Of a DNA stretch of 64,000 bases, positions 26,101-36,258 are shown piece after piece; within the stretch, counting starts at the first letter, position 1, and each line of letters starts with the position of its first letter. The stretch is from assembly GCA_001695595.3 (NCBI GenBank), contig MBPM02000019.1, forward strand, positions 186,001 to 250,000. The letters run 5' to 3'. Below the pieces are notes generated by a model, which saw nothing but the letters and a program-made list of their open reading frames with translations, was not told where the DNA came from and made no database searches. This DNA comes from Plasmopara viticola. Lineage: Eukaryota; Oomycota; Peronosporomycetes; Peronosporales; Peronosporaceae. The translations under genes and the position numbers were made by a program.

Positions 26101-26939
26101 TCGAGAATGCCGAGCACTTTAAGAATGGATAGGCTGTTTCAGTGTATGAAACCCTGCGCAATTATGCCGGCTAAGTTTTTGCACAGAGCTGTATAACGAG
26201 AAATTACCGGTGCGGTAAGCAATTGAGCACGAAAGCTAGATCCTTGAGTACGACTGAAAAACTTCAAGCTACGTAGAAAAAATACAGATGATGACTAGTG
26301 AGAAGGATATATGTCGAAAAAGAAGTATGGTTTGCTTTATGATGATATTGCAAGATGGTCTAAAGCCATCAATTAGGCTGTAGCAAGACTAGAACTTTCC
26401 ATTTGACATCACTTCTCAATTTGCTTCAAGCAAAGAATGATCTCCCTCGCTGACTCCACCCCGTTCGCCGCCCCATCCTCAGTCGACAAACGACCTTCTA
26501 GGAAATTTTTCTCCGCGAATGTGTTATTAGCCTGTACTATCGTACACTATTGAGCAACCATACGTATTTCGTCGCCGCTGCTAGAATAGAGCTAGTTAAA
26601 TGAATTTGTGCTTGCGTCAAGATAAAAAATGCTCACTTTTCATGATACAACCTGATTACTCAATGACTTGCTGGAATTTGCATTAGTGTCTATGCATATA
26701 CGATCGAGGAAAAGTGTACTTGTGCTTGTCTTATCGACTGAAGCATCTTAAACACCATCTGTAACTAGCGAGACAAACTTATAAATGTTCATTTTAAAGT
26801 GCTTTTATCGACTGAAGCCGTTCGTTGGGCGACCGATTATTGCAATCGTATATAAAAAGTGAAAAATGGCATATCTAAAAAATAGCAGTGCATGGATTCC
26901 TTGAGATATAATCAGATCTGATAACTTCCAACGCGAATA
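26100..26939. other. Intergenic upstream of COMMD4
   Basis: No gene recognised. The last part should contain the COMMD4 promoter; a TATAAAAA sequence occurs at about 26850, 90 bp before the proposed start. Confidence 0.4.
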
Positions 26940-27904
26940 ATGGTGCGAAAGCATGCGCGTTGTTTGCGCGCTTGACCCCGCGTAGCTGCAAAGCGACTGG
27001 ATGGATATGGTACTCTCTTACAATTTGATGCTGTGGTGCAGAAATTTCGATTTTGTGGAGGCCTGGAGCCGCCCGACTGGTTGCTGGCTGAGCTGCCGTT
27101 GCTGTCGGGCGAGCAAAGCATAGTGGTGCGACCACCGTGCTTTAATTTCTTTAAAGTTAATGTATGCTTATCATGGTGTGATGCTCTTTTTAAATTGTTT
27201 TTTAGAGGCCAAAACATCTATGTGCCATGTGTGAAGCTATTGGGGTTGATATCGCAGTGCAGGTGAGTGGAGCAAATAGTCAATTATTGGTGGGCGTGGA
27301 GTGAAAAGCTAAGCTATCCTGGATTTGGGTCGGCAGGAACTGGACCAAGCACATCAATTATTCAAGGAGGCCCAAGACGCTAAGGTCGACGAATCAAACA
27401 ATTATTGTATCTTTAATGCCTCCGTTTTCAGCAAAGCTGAAATCTTGTGTATAGGCTGCAGTTGCTGTGTTGCGATTCATCTTGACGCATGCTGCCAAAT
27501 ACAATGTCGAGCGTGCTGATCTTGTGGAAGAGCTGGAGCAATTAGGTATGCACTTCTCAGCCGCTGAGGCCATTGCACAGAGCTACGAAGGTCTACGCGA
27601 GTGCATCCACGACCAGCAACGCTCGCAGAGCTTCAAGGTTGGTAATACTACTTTTCCTCGTATCTTTACAGTCTCATCCATTCATGGCATGCAGTTTCCA
27701 AGTATTAAAAACGTCGAATGGCAAGTCAAAGACTCGTCCAAAGTGACGCTAAACATGACGCTAGACCAGCCGGTAATGGAATGCGACCGGGGAGTTGTTT
27801 CCACAACTCGCAATCTCTGCCTCGATATGACTCGGGACAAGTTCTTGGCGCTGTACGAAGAGCTCAGTCAAGCCCAGTCGCTGCTGCAAGAGTTGAGAAC
27901 CTAA
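26940..27904 (+). CDS. COMMD4: COMM domain-containing protein 4
   Basis: COMMD proteins form the ring of the Commander complex, which with retriever and WASH recycles endosomal cargo. The conserved part starts KFRFCGGLEPPDWLLAEL, very close to animal COMMD4. Exons are proposed at 26940-26942 (ATG alone), 27042-27125, 27206-27262, 27337-27406, 27462-27637 and 27695-27904, giving 199 residues, the family length. The C-terminal COMM domain carries SIKNVEWQVKDSS and ends with LYEELSQAQSLLQELRT. The reading frame over 27042 has no in-frame ATG upstream, so a spliced start is needed; an alternative is ATGCGC at 26953 with a GTTGTT donor. A 57 bp intron at 27638-27694 is open in frame and could be retained. 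The donor of the third long intron is chosen by phase. Confidence 0.85.
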
Positions 27905-28100
27905 CGACCCTGGATTTGTCTACTCGGTGGATTATCTAAATTTACAGGATGACGCTCCTGTCCAGTTTCTACCTCATCCTATAGTAATCCTTTCAGCTGA
28001 TAGTAAATAAATTCTATGGGCAAATAGAAAAAAACATGTCACTTTTCTGCGACGAACGTGGAAACACCATACCAAAACTTTCTTTCTTAATAACTTGTCC

Positions 28101-31100
28101 ATGGGCAGCGGGTCCTGGGTCGTGCAGGAGGGATTTCTGCTCTGTAAGCGCGACGAGAACGAGGCTGTACGCAGCAAAGATGTGAATTCTTCGAATCATA
28201 ACGTGACGAGCGGCAAGGACCTCATTGAGCTCTACGTGGTGCTGACTGTGAACCGCAAGCTCGTGTTCTTTGACAGCAGCGACGTTAAGACGCGCAATAA
28301 AGTTGACGACGCGTGTTTATTAGGCTTTGGTGGATGGGATGGGAACGGTCTATTGAAGGTCGACTCGTACGGACTGGAGCTTAAGGTAGAGCGCAATGCC
28401 AAGACGCGAATGCATGTCGTAGCGTTTAATCGCGTCGACTTGGAGAAATGGTGTCGCGGTTTCGTGGCAGTGCTAGATCCTCATAGTGCATCAGGAGAAG
28501 AAGTCCGTCGCGAGCGACGTCGCGTGAAGAAGGAAGAGAAGCGAGTGCAACAAGAGAGAGAAGAACAGATTCGCAAGTGGAAAGAAAAGAAGGCTCGGAT
28601 GATCAAGGAAGAACAAGACCGGCTTTTGGCTCGAGAAGAGGAGATTAGTAACATGACGCCATTAGAACGAATTGATGACATTGGCTCGCTTGATGACGAC
28701 ACGGTCAGGATGCTGGAGAAGCGGCGGCAGAGATTGCAACGTCGACAAGCGCCGACCATGGGGAGAGTGAATAAGGCTGCGTATCGACGACGACTGGAGG
28801 AAGCAGCAGGAGGAAAGACGGAAAATGTGCAACCGCTGCAGACCAAGATGGTCGAGCAAAAGGCCAAAATTCGGGTGGAATTGCCTCCACCGGGACAGTG
28901 TACGTGCATGTATCTATCTACACGCAAAGGTTGGTGCAGATTTCTAAATTTTTGTGTCTGTAAAGTTTTTGAGATGGGTGGTGTGGTACATACTGATCCG
29001 CCCGCGCGATTCGGGTCTTCTGAAAGTGAGATATCGGACTCTTCATCGATATCCTCACGACTTTCTTCGGTCTCATCATTGACAGGATCTAGACATGAAA
29101 ACAGCATGGGCAATACGCCCCTTCCTCCGCCACCGCCACCTTGTTGGACCGCCAATAGCTCACGTATGTCCATGTCATCCAGATCATCGATGGGATTGCC
29201 ACCTCCACCACCGCCTCCAGTTTCGTTCGATCACGATTACTCGAATTACGGAAAGCCACAATTGTTACGATCAAGCAGCAGTGCATCGTTGGGCTCGTTC
29301 GCTTTTAGTTACGAGGAAGATCCGATAGCATCGCGTGCGTCCTTTTCACAGACCAGTCATCGAGTGTCAAGCGCACATAAAAGCCACCGATCACGCCAAG
29401 ACAATTTGGCTGCTATTTTGGATGGTGAAAGACCAGCTTTTGCGTCCCGGGCAGTTCGATCGAGTGGCCGGAGGGACTCGTTTGGATCAGCTTTGAACTT
29501 AATTACAGCAGCCTCCGATGCTCCTGACAGGAAGCTTAAAATGAGAGCTAGTCGTTCGAATGGACATGCTAGTCCTCCGGCACCAGAACCAACGATGGCA
29601 AATGCATTTGCTGCTAGTCTTGCTGCTATCCGTCGAAATCGTGCGGATACGGTGGAGGAGGGGAGTATAGCCAGTAATGCATTGAGTCCAGTAGCAGCTA
29701 ACGGCAAGGTGCGCAGTCGAAAACGTGATTCTCAGCTTAGTGCTGAAGGAAAAGAAATTTTGAGGAAAGCAATGGCACAAGAGGGACCGCCTGATCTCAA
29801 ACCTAAAATCAGTAGTGGTCGCAGGGGACTTTTTGATGATAGTACCAGCGAAGAGGACGACGATTCGAACACTGGATTGTTTAGTGTGGGTGTTCGAAAG
29901 AGCAAGGCTGGGATTGACACCTCGTATGCCTCCAAAAGCTTTCGTCCCAGCGATTTGAACGCACTAGCACGCCCAAAATTGGCAAAGAAGGAAGTTTCTG
30001 CATCTTCGATATGCAGCGACGACGTCTCAAGTGACAGTGACTCCAACACCGAAGGTAACTTAGTCAACTTTGATTCATGTTATCTGCACCCTGACTCGTT
30101 GTGACATGTTCAACTTCACGCAGAATCTTCACTGTTTAAGCAGCCAACGCCAAAAAGTGACGCTACAAACAATGTTGCGGCTAACGGGGCTGGTACTACT
30201 GTAGTGGTTTTGTTTGAGACGTCTGCGTTGCGCAATGAAGGTAGAAAAGCAGTCGGCGAGTTTACATTTACGCTTCAATCTGGAAACATAAAGCACACGT
30301 TCTCCCTTACATACATGGAATTTAAAGACATTCACACGCGGCTAACGTCAGCTTTTCCTGGAATTTCGTTGCCAACGTTTCCGTCAAAACATCGCTTGCG
30401 CAACAACACAAAACCGGAAAACATGGAGAAACGTGCGCAAGAGTTCCGCTTGTACCTGCAGCAATTGGTGGCTTTGCCTGAAATTTTGTCCAGCGAGCAG
30501 TTCCGATTCGGATGTCATATCGACGATTCCTTTGCGCGCGCTTTAACGAACGATCAAAAGCCGAGTGGAGGTCCTTTGAATGGTGCTCAACTCAATCGAC
30601 GGCCTCCACGGAGCCCCATTACACCTCAGCTTGGGAAGGGACAATTGCTATCGCCATCTTTGTCTCGAACTGAAAGTTTTTCTCGTCGGGTCACTATATC
30701 AAAGACATCAAAGGGGCTTTTTGGCTTAGAAGACTCCAATTTGGACCCAGAGTCAGATTCGGACACGTCAGTCGACACTCCGCACCAGGTTTTACAGCAA
30801 CAAAATCATGAATCTGCAGTTTCATCAACACAGCAGAGAAAGTCGAGAATGTCGGAGATTTTGAGCAGTGGGATCAGTTTGAGTGCTAAAGACACTCAAC
30901 GTGTCAAGAAGAGTCGATCCCGTTCGCGGATTAGCTCTCGAGCAAGTTTAAGGGCAAGCTTTGCATCTTCTCCCGTTGCACCTTCAGTAACAAGTCTACC
31001 ACCCGGTCGGCCAAATCCATTTGCAGGTGGTCGTGGCGATTTGCTGGCGGCAATTCGACAAGGAGCTCAGCTGAAAAAGACGGATCCTATAGGTGGAGGC

Positions 31101-31259
31101 TCATCTGGTGTTTCGAGCGCCTCGACGCCATTAGCGTTCACACAGCCAAGCTCAATCAATGAAGCCATTACAAATGCCATGGCGATGCGACGCATTCACG
31201 TCGAGTACGAGGAGACCAAGTCAGATTGTGACTCAGACTCGGACGACGATTGGGATTAA
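28101..31259 (+). CDS. PH-PX-WH2-acidic protein, probable Arp2/3 activator
   Basis: About 1007 residues from exons 28101-28899, 28966-30054 and 30124-31259. The N-terminus (about 8-130) is PH-like: EGFLLCKRD, YVVLTVNRKLVFFDSS and a C-terminal helix with LEKWCRGF. A charged coiled coil follows (about 132-215), then serine-rich linkers with two polyproline runs. A PX domain lies at about 650-770 (FTFTLQSG, MEFKDIHTRL, LPTFPSKHRL). The C-terminus has the WH2 motif GRGDLLAAIRQGAQLKK (about 931-947), a putative connector helix (INEAITNAMAMRRI) and an acidic tail ending DSDSDDDWD. WH2-connector-acidic is the actin and Arp2/3 binding unit of WASP-family proteins. The first intron (28900-28965, GTACGT to AAAG) is a multiple of three and stop-free, so it may be retained. 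The ATG at 28101 is the first in frame. It lies 196 bp after COMMD4 on the same strand. Confidence 0.85.
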
Positions 31260-31487
31260 CTTGCATCCCATCCAAGTGGCGATTTTGTTAACGAGGCGAT
31301 TCAGCACCACCTAAGTGGGCTCCATTGGAAGAGCGCAGCGCAAGAACTTTCCGCAAGATTGTAAAATACATGTATGGACGACGTCGAAATCAAGAGTGAC
31401 GACGGACTACTTTTCAGATTAGAAATGGTGTCGAGTGAGTTACCGATAGAATTGCTTTGTATCATTTGCGATTTCTTTAAAAAAAGC

Positions 31488-31972
31488 TCATTGTTGGTCA
31501 TGTGAAACCACCACGACACTGCCCATAAACTCGCCGGGAGAGTTTGCCTACAAAGCACCTACGGTCAATAAACAGCCCAAAGCACGGCAACTTTACGAGT
31601 CAAACGTACCTCTTCCAAGCTGCTGAAAATAATGCCCACCACGGAAAACGCAGCTGCCATGCCCATGCCCCAAAAGAAACTCTAAGTGGTCGTATAATAA
31701 ATCAGCACCATATAAAGAGACTAATGATGCACTGTGGACTTGCTTGCCTCCTTCATAACACCGCCAAAACTCTGTGGCGCTTGCTGTTCGGGTTGTACGA
31801 AAGGGACCGGTGGTGAGGGTGGTGCCTGTGTGAGAGCATTTGTCTGTCGAGGAGCTTGGGGAATGACGCGACGTGCTTCACTTTTTTTAATGCGAACGGG
31901 CTTGGCGCGCTTGATCGTCGAAAAGCCCCGCGCGGCCTCCAACGCGCGCAAGTGGCGCGCAGCAGCGTACAT
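31488..31972 (-). CDS. Small mitochondrial single-pass membrane protein
   Basis: Three exons (31972-31748, 31681-31610, 31547-31488) close in phase to 118 residues. The N-terminus MYAAARHLRALEAARGFSTI is a typical amphipathic presequence with an RGF-S cleavage context. A proline-rich linker follows, then one hydrophobic segment, FFWGMGMAAAFSVVGIIF, formed only after splicing, and a short C-terminal tail. I infer an inner-membrane protein but do not recognise the family. The first intron seems to use a GC donor (GAG|GCAAGC) and a TTAG acceptor; a GTTATG donor nine bases upstream would also keep phase. It converges with the PH-PX gene (228 bp gap). A decayed duplicate lies at 34.4-35.2 kb. Confidence 0.65.
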
Positions 31973-32037
31973 GAATTTGGATTCTAAAAAGGTGATCCGG
32001 GAGGTCCTAAAATTAAGGATTTAGTTGTAAGATATTC

Positions 32038-32445
32038 ACTGTGGACTTTTCGCACGCAGTATAGGGACTGGTGATTTTGTCGCTAGGTTGACTACTTATC
32101 ATAACGTAGACAAGACGGCGACAACACTGTAGACCACATAGCGATGATTGCGTCTCTTTGCTGCAAGCTATTACAGTATTTTCATGGAAACGGTTTACGA
32201 TGGTGAACTTTTCCCACGCTCGTGCCGGCACAGATCGTGCCGGCACAAACGCACTTGAAGATAGCAAAGCGGACAATTTTTTTTGAGCTTAAGCTTGTGG
32301 TCATTACTTACTAGGACACAAGACAAGACAAAAGACGCGTTTCTTGTACTACTTCGCCTTTCCAGGTCAAGACCTTGAGGCAGACACCTCGACGCCGTCG
32401 ACATTACGGTGCTCTGACGCGAGCTCGAGTATGCAGCCGCGATAT
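32038..32445. repeat. Segmental duplication, copy 1 (upstream region of mitochondrial gene)
   Basis: About 400 bp align in direct orientation with 34812-35203. Shared blocks include ACGCACGCAGTATA-type sequence, GCGACAACACTGTAG, GATGGTGAACTT and GCAGCCGCGAT near the far end. The copy lies upstream of the gene at 31972, and the duplication also covers its start codon region. Confidence 0.8.
32222..32246. promoter_or_regulatory. Pair of 10 bp palindromes GTGCCGGCAC
   Basis: Two perfect copies of GTGCCGGCAC lie 15 bp apart, about 250 bp upstream of the mitochondrial membrane protein start. The decayed duplicate at about 34976 keeps only damaged versions. A dimeric factor binding site is possible. 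Confidence 0.4.
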
Positions 32446-34429
32446 TCCCTTTGGTTATTTTCTTAAAGATGTATGAGCAGCAAAATATTACAGTTAGATG
32501 ATCAGAAAGACAGGTCTAACCGTGTTAGGAGGACAGGATGCACAACACGCGCGCTGAAGCGCCACGTTTGTGGGTAAAGAAGCTTTTAAGGTTGCATTTG
32601 CACCAAACGCTATGGCCTACGCATCAACGGCATTACCATAGATGGGATTGAGGCACTTTTGATAACCATTAACCTTTCAAAGAACGAAGTTTTGAAAGAT
32701 ATGTGCGGGGAAGCCTATAGAGCTTTTTCCTTCTAAGTGTTGGCTGTGACACCGCCTTCCGTAGAAAGACACTTATCGGACTTCGCGTAAACTCGGCTAA
32801 CGGGCAAGTTTGCTTTTTAAGCGACACAAATTAGGACTTCTTACGGTCCTCATTGGCGTGCATTATACCCAACATTTTTATGTAAATCTTTTGAATCTAT
32901 GTTTTGCTCAAGAGTTTCTTCGAGCCCAGTGAAAGTTCTGAGACGCCCGCGTCACCCCTTCGAAACGTTTCACCCACGCTCGACCTTGCTGGTAAGATGA
33001 GGAAGAGTAGCCATTCAGCGGCTATTGTGCCAATTACTGTCATCGCATTGGTCGCAAGGCTAAGGGTCAGTGGTGACTTTACACGGCTTAGCGCCTTACT
33101 GTGAAGAGAGTGACATTGCGACGCAATTTGAAGACCGCACACTGATACGCGCAGCAGTCGATCCAACTTTAACGCTTATTAGTCATGTGGCCAAAAAACC
33201 ATCCTCTCGTGAAGAGTCTCATGGGTCCGGGGTCATCACACAGAAATCGCGGTCTACCCACTAGGGCCACAATGTCAAGCGCATACAAACGGTCACGCAG
33301 AAAAAGCAATTCTTAGTATTGAAGATGTTACATTGAGATGAGAGCGTTCTGTTCCGGTGTTGGCAAGGAACTGAGAGCAGCGGTATATCCGTGTGATGAA
33401 GTAAAAGGGGGGTTTCTTATGAAGTGGTGTGATTATTTTGCTTTAGATAAAAAGAAGGAGCCTTTGGAGCGCACAACCGATTGAAGGCCGTTGTGATTTA
33501 AAAATAATTGGAAATGGGCGAGCTGTGGTCGTTTATACGCGCATTAGGGTATACTTGTAGGGAATACATACTCGCTCGCTCTCGCTCGCACTCGAACAAA
33601 CGCTTTCAGTACCTAGCTTGAAACCTACTGAAGCTAAAATAACTTGAAGCTGGGTTGATTTCGACCCATTAAATGAGCAATTTCGAACTAAGATCAAGGG
33701 CTTCAATAATTGTATTACAATGCCCCGAAGACTTTTGTCAACCCGGAATAGGTTTTTCGATCGAGCCGTGATGGCAAGAGTACGGGGAAGTACTCTTGGT
33801 CCCTATGACGTCGAGTGTTTTCAGACTTCTTACGAAGTTGAGCTGCAATAGGTTAGAGATATTCGATGCGGTGCTCAAGCACGCGCAAAGCAGCCGTAAG
33901 ATCGCACTGGAACAAGATTTTTCTAATCAAATAATGTCATGCGATAAGCCACCTCTTAGAAACTTTTGCGGCGCGCGAAAAAAGACGGTTACTTTTCGGC
34001 GCCTTGGCTTGCATCGGTCGGTCAGTTGCCGTTGGGAAGCCTCATCGACCTAGGTGAGTAATCTTCATGAAATGGTGACAACTGTTGATATAGACGCTCG
34101 CTCAAAGCGTATATGACTTCGGTAACACAACCCGAGAAAAACATCAAGAGTTGTCGCCGTTGATCTAATTCGTCCCTCTTGGTCTACAATGTCGGTGGCC
34201 TCATCAGATGGGAGCACCAGTTTGAGTAATTACCCCTGGAAACCGTGTACTTCCGTGTTCTTTTTTGTGAGTTCTTTCGCATTCCAGGTTATATCAGCTG
34301 TAAGTCAAGCAATTTTAAAAGCGTTTCCACCGTCAATGAGATAATTCGACAACGTTGTCATCAAAAGAGGCTTCGAGTCGGCCTTAGCTAGCGAACAGCC
34401 TGGCGAGTGATTACATTATTTCCTGTCCA
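32446..34429. other. Gene-poor stretch between the duplicated segments
   Basis: Short frames on both strands, none with a recognisable domain. A TCGC-rich microsatellite occurs at about 33570-33595. Confidence 0.45.
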
Positions 34430-34740
34430 AAGGCAGAGGTGTCTTTAAATCACCGGGCGGAGAAAAACGGCAGGCGCTCGCGCATTGCCGTAGTGGAGAG
34501 CAATAATGTTCCTGTGTTTTCATTGCCTTGTTATTATTTAGTGGGCTCATCGCCCACGCAATAAATGCAGCCTGAATCACAGGCGCTGGCTTTGCAGGCG
34601 CGGCCATAGGCGCATAGGTCAATTTTCGCTCGGCAAAATCATAGCAACTTTTTTGGTGTTGGCTTGGTAATTGTACAATGATGGCAGCCTTATTCCTGTC
34701 TGATTGGTGCCGCGTGCCAGTTGTGCGCGTCAACGTACAT
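34430..34740 (-). pseudogene. Decayed duplicate of the mitochondrial membrane protein gene
   Basis: The start ATGTACG at 34740 and the next 30 bases resemble the start of the gene at 31972, and the DNA upstream is clearly duplicated. A stop follows within 17 codons. Further on, one frame keeps a proline- and alanine-rich stretch (APAKPAPVIQAAFIAWAM) recalling the linker and membrane entry of the parent. No intact protein is possible. Confidence 0.55.
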
Positions 34741-34811
34741 GAGCTGAATAAGAAATGCAGTCGGGGCTTTATAAAGAAAAAAATAGCTGTGAATCATGAG
34801 AGGTGCAGCCC

Positions 34812-35203
34812 ATTGTGGACTTTACGCACGCAGTATATGGACTCACACTTTTGTTGTAGGCTAGCTAATTGATCATAATGTACGCGACAACACTGTAGTC
34901 CACTTAACAATCTTTTGTCTCTCTCTTACACTATATTCATCTGGACGGTCTTTGATGGTGAACTTATCCCACGCTCTTGCAGGCACAATTCGTGCCGTCA
35001 CAAACGACCACTTGAAGGTAGCAGAGCGGGCAGCTTTTCCTCAGGCTAATGCTTGTGGTCATCGGTTACTGCACGACACAACACAGGACAAAAGACAAGG
35101 ATGTGGCTTTTGGAAGAATAGAAAGCGAATATCTTAAGTAAATACAAGTTGAAAAGAAAAAAAAGTAATTTGACGCGCGCTTAGGTTTGCAGCCGCGATC
35201 GTT
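34812..35203. repeat. Segmental duplication, copy 2
   Basis: It matches 32038-32445 at an offset of about 2.77 kb, with many substitutions and small indels. The orientation relative to the decayed gene copy is the same as in the parent. Confidence 0.8.
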
Positions 35204-35448
35204 CCGCGAGGACAAGTCTTTCCGAGAAAGGAAAAGGTCAGTTTTTACCGAATAGGTGTATGAATACTCTTTGACTGTGAAGTCGTACGAGGGGCATTAA
35301 TGTGTGGATCGACAAACTCAGTAAATAAATTAATTTACTACTTCTCCACCTATTGTACGTGTGCGGTGTCTTCCAATTGCCCTCCTGACCCATCAAATTT
35401 TATTCTTGATGGTGCTGTGTAAAAGTCCTTACTTCATTCTGGTCTTCA

Positions 35449-36258
35449 TTACTTCTCTCCGACAAGTGAGTTGGTGCCGGGACGTTTCGCTGGACGTGAA
35501 CGCTTGCTCGCCGGCACTTCGTATCCCGAGAGGCTCACGTAACCAGCGTCATATCGACTCGGATTCTTGCCGATAAAAGTAATAAACGCCTTACTCTTGC
35601 TCAAAATCGGGTGTGAGCGGATCACCAGCAGAATTTCTTGCAAACGTGCAACACGTGCAGCAAGCAGCTTTTCAGGCGAAATGAACATCTGAAACACTGA
35701 AGCAATGCCATGTGGAGGGAGCTCGGGCAGTTTGCAAAGCTCGGACAAACCCTCATGCAATAGCTTAAAGTCCGTGAATCGGCGACGCACTACGTAGGCA
35801 TTGGTGTCACTGGGACCACCCACATCAACCTTGAATACCCACGTGCCCTGGCTGTTTTTTGAATACCCAGAGATCGTGACGGTGCCCACGAGCTCAATCT
35901 CGTCCCCTGCCGAATACGGACGTCGCCGCATCAATTCCCTGGGTGGGGCAGCAGAGGCGAGCATCCGCTCCAGGCGCAAGGCCGTCTCCGAGTGGCATTT
36001 GGTTCTAGGAGCTTGGTCAAAACTTCCAGACGTCGCGAGAGCTCCTGTACTGGAGCTGGTGGGAATGGAAGGACGGCTGCTCGACGCGCAAACGACTGAA
36101 GTAGCGGTTGGCGAAGCCGGGGCGATCGAGGCCGTCGAGGTCGAGGACGAGGTCGACGATGCCGGCTTGAGGCTCATGCGATAGACCACTGGCGGCATAG
36201 CCGTGGCATCCTTGTAGGTAATGGAGGTGCCCCGTGGGGGGTACTCCGGGATCATCAT
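35449..36258 (-). CDS. PX-domain (sorting nexin-like) protein
   Basis: A single-exon 269-residue protein. Residues 1-117 are low-complexity, rich in serine, threonine and proline. A PX domain occupies about 121-231: IELVGTVTISGYSK, TWVFKVDV, AYVVRRRFTDFKLLHEGL, a proline loop (LPELPPHG) and a closing helix (ARLQEILLVIRSHPIL). The RRRF at 158-161 supplies the arginine expected to contact the 3-phosphate of PI3P. No BAR or other domain follows; the tail is basic. The frame stays open further upstream, but the first ATGs are at 36258 and 36255. A CTACAG precedes them, so a 5' non-coding exon is possible. An initiator-like TCATTG lies near 36340. Confidence 0.85.
   Translation of the reverse strand: MMIPEYPPRGTSITYKDATAMPPVVYRMSLKPASSTSSSTSTASIAPASPTATSVVCASSSRPSIPTSSSTGALATSGSFDQAPRTKCHSETALRLERMLASAAPPRELMRRRPYSAGDEIELVGTVTISGYSKNSQGTWVFKVDVGGPSDTNAYVVRRRFTDFKLLHEGLSELCKLPELPPHGIASVFQMFISPEKLLAARVARLQEILLVIRSHPILSKSKAFITFIGKNPSRYDAGYVSLSGYEVPASKRSRPAKRPGTNSLVGEK

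Noticed and set aside
28481..29173. A 230-codon minus-strand open frame
   Set aside because: Antisense to the coiled-coil and linker part of the PH-PX gene; arginine- and serine-rich composition is a shadow effect.
33020..33130. Short hydrophobic ATG frame (MRKSSHSAAIVPITVIALVA)
   Set aside because: It looks like a signal peptide, but the frame ends after 36 codons with no splice continuation that I could support.
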